Positions 8,916 through 18,641 of a stretch of 64,000 bases of DNA are shown here, piece by piece. The notes beneath the pieces were generated by a model. That model worked only from the letters and a program-made list of their open reading frames with translations, made no database searches and was not told where the DNA came from. Within the stretch, counting starts at the first letter, position 1; each line of letters opens with the position of its first letter. This stretch comes from Streptomyces aurantiacus (GTDB taxonomy: Bacteria > Actinomycetota > Actinomycetes > Streptomycetales > Streptomycetaceae). Location of the stretch: contig NZ_CP114283.1 in assembly GCF_027107535.1 (NCBI RefSeq), forward strand, positions 5,022,001 through 5,086,000. Direction: 5' to 3'. A program made the position numbers and the translations under genes.

Positions 8916-9163
8916 TGGTCCTCCCGCACTCCGGTACCGATCAACTGCAGCAGCCTGCCGGAGAACTATCAGCGACCTAATCAAGCAGTGCTCACGCCGA
9001 GGTGCGGCAGGCACGACATCCCAGTAGCGATCAACTCTCCGGGCCGAACGGCAGGGGCACGGTCTTTCAGCAGGACTCGAAAGTCCAAGCCCAATGAGTG
9101 CTCACCCACCGTCGGCTACCACCCGGAGTCTGCCGCACGGCCGACTCCCCGAACTGATTAGGC

Positions 9164-10057
9164 TCAGTGGGCCGGCTCGTACTGCTGCTGGCACTGGGCC
9201 GGATTGGCTGTCGTCAAGCCCAGAATAACGGCGTTGACCCGCTCCTGCGGGGTGCCGTGGTGCTGAGGATTCCTGAAATCGAAGTCGCCGGAATGGCTAG
9301 CGTTCTTGACAACCTGCAGAAATTCCTGCCGCTTGATATCAGCAGTGAGGTCGAGGGAACCCTTCATGTATACGCCGGCCAGGCAGTCTGCCTCAAGCTC
9401 CACCTGCCTAACCGTCATGTCGGACCATACGCCCAGCTCCTCTTGGACGTTGTGAGCGTACTCGTGTGCCACTGTGTAGATAGCACTCCACTCGCCGGTC
9501 GCGGGAGGAGGTGACTCCTCGCCGGGTAGCTGCTGCCCCAGCCAGTCGGCCAAAATGGCCTGAATCGAGAGACGAATCGTGTCGTCGCCCGGGCAATAGC
9601 TCAACGTAGACGGATTCGTGGTGCCACCGCCGCATCCGGGCGCCGTCTTGCCAGGCTCCATGAGTACATAGCTCACTTTCGAAGTGGCCGCGGCTCCGGC
9701 GTCGTCGTGAATACCAGCCGATCGGTAGGCCCGGCTCCAAAAAGCTGCTACGTTATTGAGAACCGTCGTCAGGTAGCCCCGCATGGTGACGGTGCCCGGC
9801 TGCCCGGTAAAGGTCGGTATGTTGGCCTGGGTGACTACCGGACCAATAGCGCCGACACCAATGCGTTGCGGCCCATTACAGCTCCCATCTCTGGTATCCG
9901 AAATCGAACACAGCCGCGGTCCGTCACTGTCAGAAGACAATGGAGAGCTGGTGTCGTAACGTGAGGCGGAGGCGGCGCTAGAACCACACGCTCCGAGCAC
10001 GACCATGGCGATGGCGGGTACTGCCAGAGCGGCCGAGCGAGAGTGCAATCTCAGCAT
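9164..10057 (-). CDS. Putative lipoprotein neutral zinc metallopeptidase
   Basis: A 297-residue exported protein. A signal sequence ends in a lipobox (VVLGAC, Cys near residue 24), so it is probably anchored outside the membrane. The zinc site HEYAH (VAHEYAHNVQ, about residue 200) is followed by a downstream ELEADCLAG, which supplies the third ligand, as in the YpfJ/Zn_peptidase family (PF04228). The length fits. The start has GGGGAG five bases upstream. The substrate is unknown. It stands alone, transcribed away from the NACHT-propeller gene, with a long leader region between them. Confidence 0.85.
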   Translation of the reverse strand: MLRLHSRSAALAVPAIAMVVLGACGSSAASASRYDTSSPLSSDSDGPRLCSISDTRDGSCNGPQRIGVGAIGPVVTQANIPTFTGQPGTVTMRGYLTTVLNNVAAFWSRAYRSAGIHDDAGAAATSKVSYVLMEPGKTAPGCGGGTTNPSTLSYCPGDDTIRLSIQAILADWLGQQLPGEESPPPATGEWSAIYTVAHEYAHNVQEELGVWSDMTVRQVELEADCLAGVYMKGSLDLTADIKRQEFLQVVKNASHSGDFDFRNPQHHGTPQERVNAVILGLTTANPAQCQQQYEPAH

Positions 10058-10674
10058 GAGGACTCCCCTGCGAGTCGTGCATTCCGGACGATCAGCAGGT
10101 CGTGTGCCGGACGCCGCTTGTTCCGGTGAAGGAGTTCATGATCGCCCGAGCGAATGACGTCGTCGCGCCCGTGCTGGCCTGCAAGAGGTACGTAACCCAG
10201 GAGACCAGAGAGCAAGCCTGTGCGCATCCGGAGCCTTCGCTTTGAACAGGATCCCACCCGCGATCAGGCCGGAGGACGACTATGTAACCCCATGGCCGAG
10301 TGGACCCATTGCCTTGTCACCGAGCTGGCCCGGCACGCCAGATCCTCAGGGTAGGACCATGGCGTGGGACAATTCGAGTGCGGAAGGATTGGGAACCAAC
10401 GCGGCTGTGGTGATGGCGTCGTGGTTTCCGGCACCGGCTGCTCCGTCCAGGGGCGACGTCCTCACGTACGCCTCCGGCCGTTCTCCGCGGCCGCGCATCC
10501 AGCCAGGCACGAAGATCGTCGGCACGCTCATGCCGTGCGTGGCGCCAGGCCAGGAGCAGCGGAAGCAAGCGATCATGCTCAGGCGATGCCGGGGACTTAG
10601 CATTTCGCTCCCTCGGGCGAGGCGGTTTCGGCGAAACCCCGTGATCATGTGGCGTACCTTTCTCATAACGGCAC
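10058..10674. other. 617-base intergenic region without a convincing gene
   Basis: Between two divergent genes. Short frames exist on both strands but none shows a domain or typical codon-position GC bias that I can defend. It presumably holds both promoters. Confidence 0.5.
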
Positions 10675-13600
10675 ATGTCGGCCTGCAGGACCGTCAGAAT
10701 CCGCGGAGTGATGCGCCTTCCTCAACACGTGCTGCGACAGCGCGTGGGTAAACTGCTGCTCGTTCTGCTGGGTGTGATGTCTCTGGGGATGTTTGCCTGG
10801 ATTGGCATTTCCAGTACTGATGCCGCAGGTCAGATAACTGGTGTGGCCGGATTGGCCGTCTCCGTTGCGGGGCTTGCGCTTGCGCTTGTTCCTTTCATGC
10901 AGTCGCAGCCTCCGGCGCGTGAGGGAGACCTGGTCGATACTCTTGCCGAGACGCTCCAGAGCCAGTGGGACGACGAGGTGGGGGCGCGCAGACTGCGTGA
11001 CCCGTCGGTGATCCCACTGGCGTGGTCCGCGACCGAGCGATCGGTTGTGGATACCCCGGACGCCATCGCGGGCTCCAGCGGCACCAGGATGCGAAGTCAG
11101 GCCCTCGCAGGCCGTCTCCACGGCGGATTCGACGAGGCGACCCGTCGGCTGGGCGACGGGTACCGGCAGATCCCCAGCGGACGTCTTGTGGTACTCGGCG
11201 AGCCTGGAGCGGGCAAGACAGTGCTGGCCGTCATGCTCGTTCTCGGCCTTCTGAAAAGCCGCGAGAGCGGCGCCACGGTGCCCGTTCTGTTGTCGGTCTC
11301 GAGCTGGGATCCGGTGAGCGAGTCGCTGGACGACTGGATTGTGCAGTCGCTCGCCACGGCCTACTACAACAGCCGTCCCGAAATCCCGCGCCGTCTGCTC
11401 GACCGACGCCTGCTGCTGCCGGTGCTGGACGGCCTGGACGAGATGCCCGAGTCCGCGCGCCGCAGCGCGGTCCGCGGCATCAACCTTGCTTGTGGCGACG
11501 GGCGCGGTGTCGTCGTGACCTGCCGGTCGGCTGAGTACGAGGACGTGATCGCGGGCGGCGCGCCGGTCCTGCGCCGCGCTCCGGTGGTCGAGGTCCGGCC
11601 GGTTCCTGCAGCGGACGCCCACGCTTATCTGAATGCCGTCGATTGGCCGGAGACGGCCGACTGGAGCGAGGTCTACGAGCGACTGGAGTCGGAACCCGAC
11701 AGCGCTGTGTCCATGGCATTGTCCACTCCGCTGATGCTCTCCCTGGCCCGCACCGTCTACCAGCACTGTTCCGAGGCGCCGGCCGGTCTTTTGAGCTACA
11801 ACAGCCGACACGAGGTGGAGGACCACCTCGTCGACCGGGTTGTCCTCGCGGCCTACGCGCCCCGCCAGGTGCCGGGTGACCTGGCCACCGCCGATCCGGA
11901 CTGGCGGGTGCAGGCCGCCCAGGCCGAGCGCTGGCTCACGTATCTGGCGAGATATCTGCACCAGCACCGCGAACGCGACATCACCTGGTGGCTGATGAGC
12001 GGCCGTCTGTTGTCCCGCTGGGCCGGACCCGCCATCGGTATCGGTCTCGGGATACTCGTCATGCTCGTGGTCTGCGCCCTCGCCGCCCTGATGCCCGGAA
12101 CCACGACCGATGACGTCCTAAGCGCCGGTGCCGGTACGGGAGGTGGGTTCGCCGTCCTGGCGATGTTCATCTGGTTCGCAGCGCCCGACCGATCCCCCGG
12201 GCGGCTGTCGTTCGCCGTACGGGGATCTCTGGCCCGACTGCGCCGCGGCTATGCCACGGGACTCGCGCTGACCGCGATCCCTGCCCTGCCTTCGATGGCC
12301 GCAGTGGCCGTCGCCGTCTCGATCGAGTCAGGGTGGACCGCTCCCGTCGTGCGGAACTACCTCGGCGCGCTCTCGTTCCTGCTGTCTCTCGCTTCGTCGA
12401 TCGGCCTGGCGCTGGCCGCGCACAACTGGCTCGACGCGCCCCCCGAGCGATCGGTCCGGGCCGATCCGTCGGACTTCCTCGTCCAGGACCGCAAGTCGTC
12501 CCTGACCGCGGCGCTTTGTGCCGGAACGGTCCTGTCCCTCTCTGCGTTGCCCCTACTGGCGATCGTCCTGTTGGCGGACCTCGTGATCGTAGCGCTGGCC
12601 ACAGGCTGGTCCAACGAGCCGCTCATCGCCGAGACCGTCGCCGGCCTGAGATCCGAGGACGTGGGTGGTGGCCTGCTCGTAACGGTCTCCGTATGCGGAG
12701 CCGGAGTTGTCCTCGCCTTACTCATCCTGCTGACCAGGGCCTGGCCCCGGTTCCTGCTGACGCGCCTGGTTCTCGGCGCGCAGCGCCGGCTTCCCTGGCA
12801 TCTGATGCGATTCCTTGCCGACGCAAGGCAACGGCAACTGCTGCGCCAGTCCGGTGGCACCTACCAGTTCAGGCACGTCCGTCTGCAGGAAAGGCTCGCA
12901 AGCCGTTCACTTGCCGAGGACCGGCAGCCGCTCGATCCGACCGTCGGCAACCGGCAGCGCCGTCGTCTGGCCGGAACGGTCGCCGGAGTCATCGCGGCAC
13001 TGTGCCTGACGTTGAGCACGGCACTGCCCAGCGACACCTCGCAGGCGACTTCCATCACCGGTGACATCGACGACATGGTGTTGAGCCCGGACGGCTCGAC
13101 CCTGCTCACCGTAGCGGGGGGAAAAGTGACCCCATGGAACACCGAGACGGGGACCCGGGCCGGATTGCGAAGCCACAACCCACAAGTGCGACCGACAGAG
13201 CGGCCTTGGGGCCTTGCTGAGACGGCTACTGGCCCCATCATGGCCTTCTATTCAGGCGAAGGCGACCTACACGTGTGGGATGCGGACACCGGCGAGCGAC
13301 TCGACAATCCGAAGCCTGTTCCCGTGCACGACTACTGCTCTCGGAATCGCTGCTGTGACTACCGCATGGACCAATCCATCGCCCTCAGCGGTGATGGCAC
13401 GCGCGTGGCCTTCGCGGGCAGACAGTGCGTACTGGTCTGGGATGTGGCTGAAGACGCTCCTGTGGCCATGGCGCCGCTGGACGGCACCGACTTCACCACG
13501 CGCCTCAGGCTGAACGAGGACGGCACACGGCTGACCGCGTTGAGCGCAGCCGAATCGACACCCCGCGATGTCGTCGTCAGGTGGTGGGACCTCGGGAATG

Positions 13601-13896
13601 CCGTCGACGCGGGTGGCGTCCCCACCATCGACGGGCCGCGGCAGTCCCGTGTCGATCTGAAGGATCACTTTTCACTGATCACGTTGAGCGGCGACGGTAC
13701 TCGTCTGGCAGCCAGTGGCGACAACGAGGTACATGTGTGGGATACCGGCATCGTTTCAGGGACCAGCCGAGGCACGAAGGTCGCGGACCTCACCGGCCAC
13801 GTTGCGGACATCTACCATCTGGCACTCAGTGAGGACGGGAGCACACTCGCCGCGACGGCCGAGGGCACCACACGTTTCTGGGCTGTCGGACCCTAG
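10675..13896 (+). CDS. NACHT NTPase with multi-pass membrane region and C-terminal beta-propeller
   Basis: A 1073-residue protein in four parts. Two N-terminal hydrophobic segments lie at residues ~24-70. The NACHT core has Walker A VLGEPGAGKT (~173) and Walker B LLPVLDGLDEM (~246). Several membrane segments lie between ~450 and ~690. From ~800 there are WD40-like repeats (DMVLSPDGSTLLTVAGG, GDLHVWDADTG, ALSGDGTRVAFAG, NEVHVWD). This membrane-tethered STAND architecture is frequent in Streptomyces; several relatives are thought to be signal or phage sensors. The propeller is short (about 5 blades visible). An internal ATG at 10711 is an alternative start. Next is an unrelated convergent FKBP gene. 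Confidence 0.85.
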   Translation: MSACRTVRIRGVMRLPQHVLRQRVGKLLLVLLGVMSLGMFAWIGISSTDAAGQITGVAGLAVSVAGLALALVPFMQSQPPAREGDLVDTLAETLQSQWDDEVGARRLRDPSVIPLAWSATERSVVDTPDAIAGSSGTRMRSQALAGRLHGGFDEATRRLGDGYRQIPSGRLVVLGEPGAGKTVLAVMLVLGLLKSRESGATVPVLLSVSSWDPVSESLDDWIVQSLATAYYNSRPEIPRRLLDRRLLLPVLDGLDEMPESARRSAVRGINLACGDGRGVVVTCRSAEYEDVIAGGAPVLRRAPVVEVRPVPAADAHAYLNAVDWPETADWSEVYERLESEPDSAVSMALSTPLMLSLARTVYQHCSEAPAGLLSYNSRHEVEDHLVDRVVLAAYAPRQVPGDLATADPDWRVQAAQAERWLTYLARYLHQHRERDITWWLMSGRLLSRWAGPAIGIGLGILVMLVVCALAALMPGTTTDDVLSAGAGTGGGFAVLAMFIWFAAPDRSPGRLSFAVRGSLARLRRGYATGLALTAIPALPSMAAVAVAVSIESGWTAPVVRNYLGALSFLLSLASSIGLALAAHNWLDAPPERSVRADPSDFLVQDRKSSLTAALCAGTVLSLSALPLLAIVLLADLVIVALATGWSNEPLIAETVAGLRSEDVGGGLLVTVSVCGAGVVLALLILLTRAWPRFLLTRLVLGAQRRLPWHLMRFLADARQRQLLRQSGGTYQFRHVRLQERLASRSLAEDRQPLDPTVGNRQRRRLAGTVAGVIAALCLTLSTALPSDTSQATSITGDIDDMVLSPDGSTLLTVAGGKVTPWNTETGTRAGLRSHNPQVRPTERPWGLAETATGPIMAFYSGEGDLHVWDADTGERLDNPKPVPVHDYCSRNRCCDYRMDQSIALSGDGTRVAFAGRQCVLVWDVAEDAPVAMAPLDGTDFTTRLRLNEDGTRLTALSAAESTPRDVVVRWWDLGNAVDAGGVPTIDGPRQSRVDLKDHFSLITLSGDGTRLAASGDNEVHVWDTGIVSGTSRGTKVADLTGHVADIYHLALSEDGSTLAATAEGTTRFWAVGP

Positions 13897-14011
13897 GCCG
13901 ACCTGAACGGGTCTCGGTCCGTTCCAAGAGCTCTCGTGACGGCCCGCGAGTCCCCTGGCAACAAGTACATGGCAGCGACGGGGTGTCCCGTGTTCCTCAG
14001 AGGCGCCAGGC

Positions 14012-14431
14012 TCAGGCCGAGCCGGTCGAGCCAGGGCTCGCTCCGGTGGGCCCGCCCACGACCGAAAGCAGGTCCACGACGAAGATCAGTGCCGAGCCCG
14101 CCGGGATCAAGGGAGACGGCGACTGCCTGCCGTAGCCGAGACGCGGGGGAACGATGATCTCGCGTCGGCCGCCGACCTTCATTCCCCTCACACCCCGGTC
14201 CCAGCCTTTGATGGCCCTGCCACCGCCCACGGCGAACTTGAATGGACGGTCCTCCTCCCAGGAAGAGTCGAACTCTCTACCGGACGCGAACGTGACACCC
14301 ACATAGTGAACCCGGACGACCCGCCCCGGCTGTGCCTCAGCTCCATCCCCGACCACGAGGTCCCGGATCGTCAGCTCGGTCGGCGCACCACCCTCCGGAA
14401 CCTCGATTCTGGGCTTCGTCAGTTCGCTCAT
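14012..14431 (-). CDS. FKBP-type peptidyl-prolyl cis-trans isomerase
   Basis: A 139-residue cytoplasmic FKBP domain. It shows VVRVHYVG, FDSSWEEDRPFKF, AIKGWDRGVRGMKVGGRREI, PPRLGYG and the final ALIFVVDLLSV, which are the core strands and active-site residues of the family. I take the ATG at 14429-14431 because MSELTKPRIEVPEG is the usual Streptomyces beginning; an upstream ATG at 14482 would add 17 atypical residues. It probably catalyses proline isomerisation in protein folding. It looks like an ordinary chromosomal gene next to an IS5 element. Confidence 0.92.
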   Translation of the reverse strand: MSELTKPRIEVPEGGAPTELTIRDLVVGDGAEAQPGRVVRVHYVGVTFASGREFDSSWEEDRPFKFAVGGGRAIKGWDRGVRGMKVGGRREIIVPPRLGYGRQSPSPLIPAGSALIFVVDLLSVVGGPTGASPGSTGSA

Positions 14432-14561
14432 CACGGTCCCATCGCTCGCCACCGGAATCCCTCGCACGGGCCGGCCGGACACATGGACCCTCCATGCGGC
14501 AGACGATCACGCTACCGGCAATGCCCACACGCCACCCCCGAGTGAGGCTGACCAAGCCCTA

Positions 14562-15458
14562 CTGAGCTTCTTTCATCCTGGGCTGTCGGGTGAACCAGGC
14601 TGGTCAGGGGCGGTGACGTGGCGAGGCCCCTCGTCGTTGGTGTGGTGATCTCACTCAACACGCCGACGGCCGGGGGGCCTCGTTGGTTCCGTATCCTTCC
14701 ACGCTCGATGTCCGGCACGAGCTGGTCGAGCATGTCTCATGGCTCATCTACGCCCGAAGGTGTGAACGCCGCACTCGCTCGCGCAAGTTGAGCTGCTTCC
14801 GTCAGGCACAGCTCGCCCCTGCCCACCTGCGCAAGAACGAGACGCTCGCTCAGCTCAGCGCAGGGTTCGGCGTCTCCGAAGCGACGGCCTGGCGGTACGT
14901 GGACGAGACGGTCGACGTCCTCGCCGCCTGGGCGCCAGGCCTGCGCGAGGCCCTGACCGGCCGTGGCGAGGACGACTTCGTGATCCTGGACGGCACTCTG
15001 ATCCCCACCGACCGGGTCGCGGCGGACGAGCCGTACTACTCCCAGAAGCACAAGAAGCACGGCATGAACGTGCAGGTCGTTGCCGCACCCGACGGCACAC
15101 CCCTGTGGTTCTCGCGGGCCCTGCCCGGACGCACTCACGACCTGACCGCCGCCCGTGCTCACGGCGTAATCGAAAGCTGCCACACGCGACAGATCCTCGC
15201 CCTGGCGGACCGCGCCTACCACGGCGCCGACGCCACCGTCCGCACCCCCTATTACCACCACCACGAACTGCCCGAGCACTACCAGCAGTACAACCGGGAC
15301 CACGCCCGACTACGCGCCCCAGGCGAACGCACCTTCGCACAGCTGAAAACCTGGCGCCTACTTCGCCGAGCCCGATGCTCGACCAACCGCATCGGACGCA
15401 TCGTCGCTGCTGTCCACACCCTCCTGATCTGCGGATACAGAGGATGAAGGAGGCTCAC
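14562..15458 (+). mobile_element. IS5-family element (IS427-like) with TA duplication
   Basis: Inverted ends CTGAGCTTCTTTCATCCT (left) and the complement of GTGAGCCTCCTTCATCCT (right) are flanked by TA at 14560-14561 and 15459-15460. The length is ~0.9 kb with one transposase gene. The right TA is shared with the next element. Confidence 0.75.
14683..15447 (+). CDS. IS5-family transposase (DDE_Tnp_4 type)
   Basis: 254 residues: an N-terminal helix-turn-helix (LAQLSAGFGVSEATAWRYVD), then the DDE core with VILDGTLIPTDR (first Asp), ILALADRAYHGA (second Asp) and APGERTFAQLKTWRLL (Glu). It appears intact. The TTG start at 14683 follows a G-rich stretch. It fills the element bounded at 14562 and 15458. 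Confidence 0.9.
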   Translation: MVPYPSTLDVRHELVEHVSWLIYARRCERRTRSRKLSCFRQAQLAPAHLRKNETLAQLSAGFGVSEATAWRYVDETVDVLAAWAPGLREALTGRGEDDFVILDGTLIPTDRVAADEPYYSQKHKKHGMNVQVVAAPDGTPLWFSRALPGRTHDLTAARAHGVIESCHTRQILALADRAYHGADATVRTPYYHHHELPEHYQQYNRDHARLRAPGERTFAQLKTWRLLRRARCSTNRIGRIVAAVHTLLICGYRG

Positions 15459-15482
15459 TAAGGGTTGTCCCGCAATGACCGC

Positions 15483-15986
15483 TCATAGCTCCGGGAACGG
15501 CGGGGTGTCGTCCATCATTTGCAACAACTTCCGAGCAGGTGTCGCTTCCTCTGGCCGTACGGAGGAGGCGACACCCTCGATGACTGACCGGCCTGCGTAC
15601 ACGGCTGTCCTTGCGGCTGCCTCCCAGCCGGTTTGCTGCCAGTAGCTCGCGTCGTGTGTGCGGTCCCGGGTCGCCGCAGCGGCGGAGTGCCACTGGTCGG
15701 TCCGGCAGATACTTCCCAGCAGGTCTAACAACTCGGCCTTGCAGGCCTCGTGAGGGGACCCGGCCAGTTCGAGAAGGAACGGGACCGTGGGAGCTGTCGC
15801 CTCGCCAACGACGAACCCCAGCGAACAGATGGCATCGCCCAGGTCATCGATGGCGATGCGGGCCGTGTCCTCATCCCCATATGCGATCCGGGACAGCAGA
15901 GGGGGAATAGCACCAGCCGCAGCCCCCGTCGCATCGCGCAGTTCTCCCCAGCGGACCCCGGAGACGCTCCTCAGCAGACTTCCCAC
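15483..15986 (-). CDS. HEAT-like repeat protein (167 aa)
   Basis: A GTG start at 15984-15986 with GAGGAG upstream gives VGSLLRSVSGVRWGELRDA, then alpha-helical repeats (IPPLLSRIAYGDEDTARIAIDDLGDAI; ATAPTVPFLLELAG). This is a familiar Streptomyces HEAT-like family of unknown role. An open frame extends upstream to 16199, but that part is antisense to the transposon end and is not convincing. It ends at TGA 15483-15485, only 22 bases from the putative element end, so it may be a passenger of the IS5 element. Confidence 0.7.
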   Translation of the reverse strand: MGSLLRSVSGVRWGELRDATGAAAGAIPPLLSRIAYGDEDTARIAIDDLGDAICSLGFVVGEATAPTVPFLLELAGSPHEACKAELLDLLGSICRTDQWHSAAAATRDRTHDASYWQQTGWEAAARTAVYAGRSVIEGVASSVRPEEATPARKLLQMMDDTPPFPEL

Positions 15987-16122
15987 GCCCTGCTCCTCAT
16001 CAGATCCTCGTATACCGGCCCGGCGGTGCTTTAAGCATGGTGCAGCTATGGGTGGGGCCCCGGCCAGGCGGTTCGTGACCGGCTGGTGCAACAGGCCCCG
16101 GCTTTGGCGCGATGATCTTGCT

Positions 16123-16893
16123 GTGACTGGAGTGATCACTGCCTCGGCCCCGTCCTGGATAGCCCCGTTCACCGGGCTGAGCCCGCGCTGCTTCGGCAAG
16201 CTGGTGACCGCGCTGCGCCGTGAGGGGGCCGATGAGGTGCGGCGGGGTCGGCCGTGGGGGCTGCCGCTGGAGGATCGGGTGTTGCTGGTTACGGCTTACT
16301 GGCGCACGAACTTGACGCTGCGCCAGCTTGCCCCGCTCTTTGGGGTATCGAAGTCCGCGGCCGACCGCGTCATCAGACACCTCGGCCCCCTGCTCGCGCT
16401 CAGGCCGCGCAAGCGGTTCCGCAGGAACACTGTGCTCATCGTGGACGGAACCCTGGTCCCCACACGCGACCACACGGTGGCCGAGCAGTCGAAAAACTAC
16501 CGATACTCCACGAATCACCAGGTCGTCATCGACGCCGACACCCGTCTCGTCGTGGTGGTCGGCCGGCCCGTGCCCGGCAACCGTAATGACTGCAAGGCAT
16601 GGGACCTGTCCGGCGCGAAAGCCACCGTCGGCCGCACCACTGTGGTCGCCGACGGCGGCTACCGGGGCACCGGTCTGGTCATCCCGCACCGTCGCGAACG
16701 CGGGCAGCACGAACTGCCCGCCTGGAAGGAAGAGCACAACGCCTCCCACCGCCAGGTCCGGGCCCGCGTCGAGCACGCCTTCGCCCGGATGAAAACCTGG
16801 AAGATCCTTCGCGACTGCCGATTGAAGGGCGACGGCGTACACCACGCGATGAGCGGCATCGCTCGCCTGCACAACCTCACCATCGCCGGATAG
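16123..16893 (+). CDS. IS5-family transposase (DDE_Tnp_4 type)
   Basis: 256 residues from the GTG at 16123: a helix-turn-helix (TLRQLAPLFGVSKSAADRVIRHL), then VLIVDGTLVPTRD, TVVADGGYRGTG and RARVEHAFARMKTWKIL, which supply Asp, Asp and Glu. Complete and of normal length. A longer open frame from 15787 is not needed. It diverges from the HEAT-like gene. Confidence 0.9.
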   Translation: MTGVITASAPSWIAPFTGLSPRCFGKLVTALRREGADEVRRGRPWGLPLEDRVLLVTAYWRTNLTLRQLAPLFGVSKSAADRVIRHLGPLLALRPRKRFRRNTVLIVDGTLVPTRDHTVAEQSKNYRYSTNHQVVIDADTRLVVVVGRPVPGNRNDCKAWDLSGAKATVGRTTVVADGGYRGTGLVIPHRRERGQHELPAWKEEHNASHRQVRARVEHAFARMKTWKILRDCRLKGDGVHHAMSGIARLHNLTIAG

Positions 16894-16962
16894 ACAAGCG
16901 GACCGAACACCGGCCGGCCTCGCCCGCACCCGCCCGAAGATCCTTTACGGGACAAGCCTTAG

Positions 16963-18641
16963 CCTCGCTGTTTCGCTTGGATACGGCGGCTGTTGCGGCG
17001 GAAATACGAAAGTGCCTTCCTGACCTGGGACGATGAACCTTGCTGAGGGGTTCTGTCGGTCCAGGCGGAGGGCACTTTCTACGTGCAGGGTATCGGGTTG
17101 CGTCCCAAGATCGATGTCAGCGCTGATGGTTCGGGGGTGGTCGGTCATGTCGGGGCACGGCTGCTGGCGGATCTCGCCGATGCCACCGGGTTGACCGCCG
17201 CGTACTCCGCCGCGCTCAGGCCGCTTCGGCCGCGTGGGACCGGCCATGACCCCGGCCGGATCGCCACCGACCTGGCCGTGATGCTCGCCGACGGCGGTGA
17301 GGCCATCGCGGACCTGGCCGTACTACGGGACCAGGCAGGGGTGTTCGGCCCGATCGCATCGACACCGACGGCCTGGCGGCTGCTCGCCGACGTCGACGAG
17401 ACTGCCCTTGCCCCGCTGTCCTCTGCTCGTGCCCAGGCCCGGGAAGTCGCCTGGCTGCAGGCCGCCGAACACGGTGAGGGCATACCCGCAGTCCGCACCG
17501 CGGGGCGCTTGCTGCCCGGTCTGGTCCTGGATCTCGATGCCACGCTGATCGCCTGCCACTCAGAGAAAGCGCAGGCCGCACCGACCTACAAGGGCGGATT
17601 CGGGTTCCACCCGCTGCTGTGCTTCCTCGCCAACACCGGCGAGGCACTGTCCGGCCGGCTGCGGCCCGGGAATGCCGGCGCCAACACCGCGAGCGACCAC
17701 ATCACGGTGCTCGACCAGGCGCTCGGGCAGATCCCCGACGCCCACCGGCACGGCACCGACATCCTCATCCGCACCGACGGCGCCGGATCGGCAAAAGCCT
17801 TCCTCGCTCACGTCCGCGACCTGCGCAAACGAGGAATCCGTACCTTCTTCTCGGTCGGATACGCCATCACCGAGCCGGTCCGACGCGCTGTCCGGGCCAT
17901 GCCGGACCGTCTCTGGCATCCTGCCCTGAACCAGGACGGGACAGTACGTTCCGGGGCGGAGGTCGCCGAGCTGACCGGCATGGTCGACCTGGACGGCTAT
18001 CCGGTCGGCACCCGCATCATCGTGCGCCGGGAACGGCCGCACCCCGGAGCCCAGTTGTCCCTGTTCGACCAGGACGAGGGCCTGCGGCATCAGGTGTTCC
18101 TCACCGACACCCCTTCCCCCGGTGGTGGCTCCGCCCAGTTCCTGGAGGTCCGTCACCGCGGCCATGCACGCGTCGAGGACCACATCCGGTGCGGCAAGAC
18201 CACCGGCTTTGGCCGCTTCCCCTCGCGCGACTTCAACGTCAATGCCGCCTGGCTCGAACTCAGCCTCACAGCGTTCGATCTGCTGGCATGGATGCGTGTC
18301 CTGCTGCTGGACGGTGAACTCGCGGCTGCCGAGCCGAAGAAGCTCCGCTACCGGCTGCTGCACGTTGCAGCCCGCCTCACCCGCGGCGGTCGACGCCTAC
18401 ACCTACGGATATCGGCGACCTGGCCCTGGAGACACGAACTCGCCACGGCCTTCCACCGCCTCGCCGCCCTGCCCCGTCCCGCCGGATGACCGGCAAACCC
18501 CTGCCCGTCCACGACCCGAAAGACCTTGGAGAACCCGGCCACCGCGCTGGGACTCCGCCATGCCCGAGCAGCGAAAACACTCACCCACCCCCGACAGTTG
18601 ACGATCAGCGACGTCTCATCACCCCAACCGAAACAGCGAGG
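16963..18641 (+). mobile_element. IS1380-family insertion sequence
   Basis: Inverted ends CCTCGCTGTTTCGCTTGG (16963-16980) and the complement of CCTCGCTGTTTCGGTTGG (18624-18641) match at 17 of 18 positions. Flanking tetramers TTAG and CTAG resemble the 4-bp duplication of the family with one change. The length of ~1.68 kb is typical. Confidence 0.85.
17083..18489 (+). CDS. IS1380-family transposase
   Basis: A 468-residue DDE transposase from a GTG at 17083. Motifs: LVLDLDATLIACHSEK (first Asp), GTDILIRTDGAGSAKAF (second Asp) and the C-terminal RVEDHIRCGKTTGFGRFPSRDFNVNAAWLEL region with its Glu. Length and motif order match IS1380 transposases and no frame break is seen. It fills the element bounded at 16963 and 18641. 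Confidence 0.92.
   Translation: MQGIGLRPKIDVSADGSGVVGHVGARLLADLADATGLTAAYSAALRPLRPRGTGHDPGRIATDLAVMLADGGEAIADLAVLRDQAGVFGPIASTPTAWRLLADVDETALAPLSSARAQAREVAWLQAAEHGEGIPAVRTAGRLLPGLVLDLDATLIACHSEKAQAAPTYKGGFGFHPLLCFLANTGEALSGRLRPGNAGANTASDHITVLDQALGQIPDAHRHGTDILIRTDGAGSAKAFLAHVRDLRKRGIRTFFSVGYAITEPVRRAVRAMPDRLWHPALNQDGTVRSGAEVAELTGMVDLDGYPVGTRIIVRRERPHPGAQLSLFDQDEGLRHQVFLTDTPSPGGGSAQFLEVRHRGHARVEDHIRCGKTTGFGRFPSRDFNVNAAWLELSLTAFDLLAWMRVLLLDGELAAAEPKKLRYRLLHVAARLTRGGRRLHLRISATWPWRHELATAFHRLAALPRPAG

Larger units (their letters stand above)
15461..16959. mobile_element. IS5-type element carrying a HEAT-like passenger gene (probable)
   Basis: Left end AGGGTTGTCCCG (15461-15472) and right end the complement of AGGCTTGTCCCG (16948-16959) are inverted and outward. 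Both are flanked by TA (15459-15460; 16960-16961), as in the IS427 group. Between them lie an intact IS5 transposase and a divergent HEAT-like gene, giving ~1.5 kb instead of the usual ~0.9 kb. Alternatively the two ends belong to different copies. Confidence 0.5.

Noticed and set aside
7689..9161. 490-residue plus-strand frame
   Set aside because: Antisense to the IS110 transposase; Gly/Val-rich without domains.
10663..11967. 434-residue minus-strand frame
   Set aside because: Antisense to the NACHT-propeller gene, whose motifs are unambiguous.
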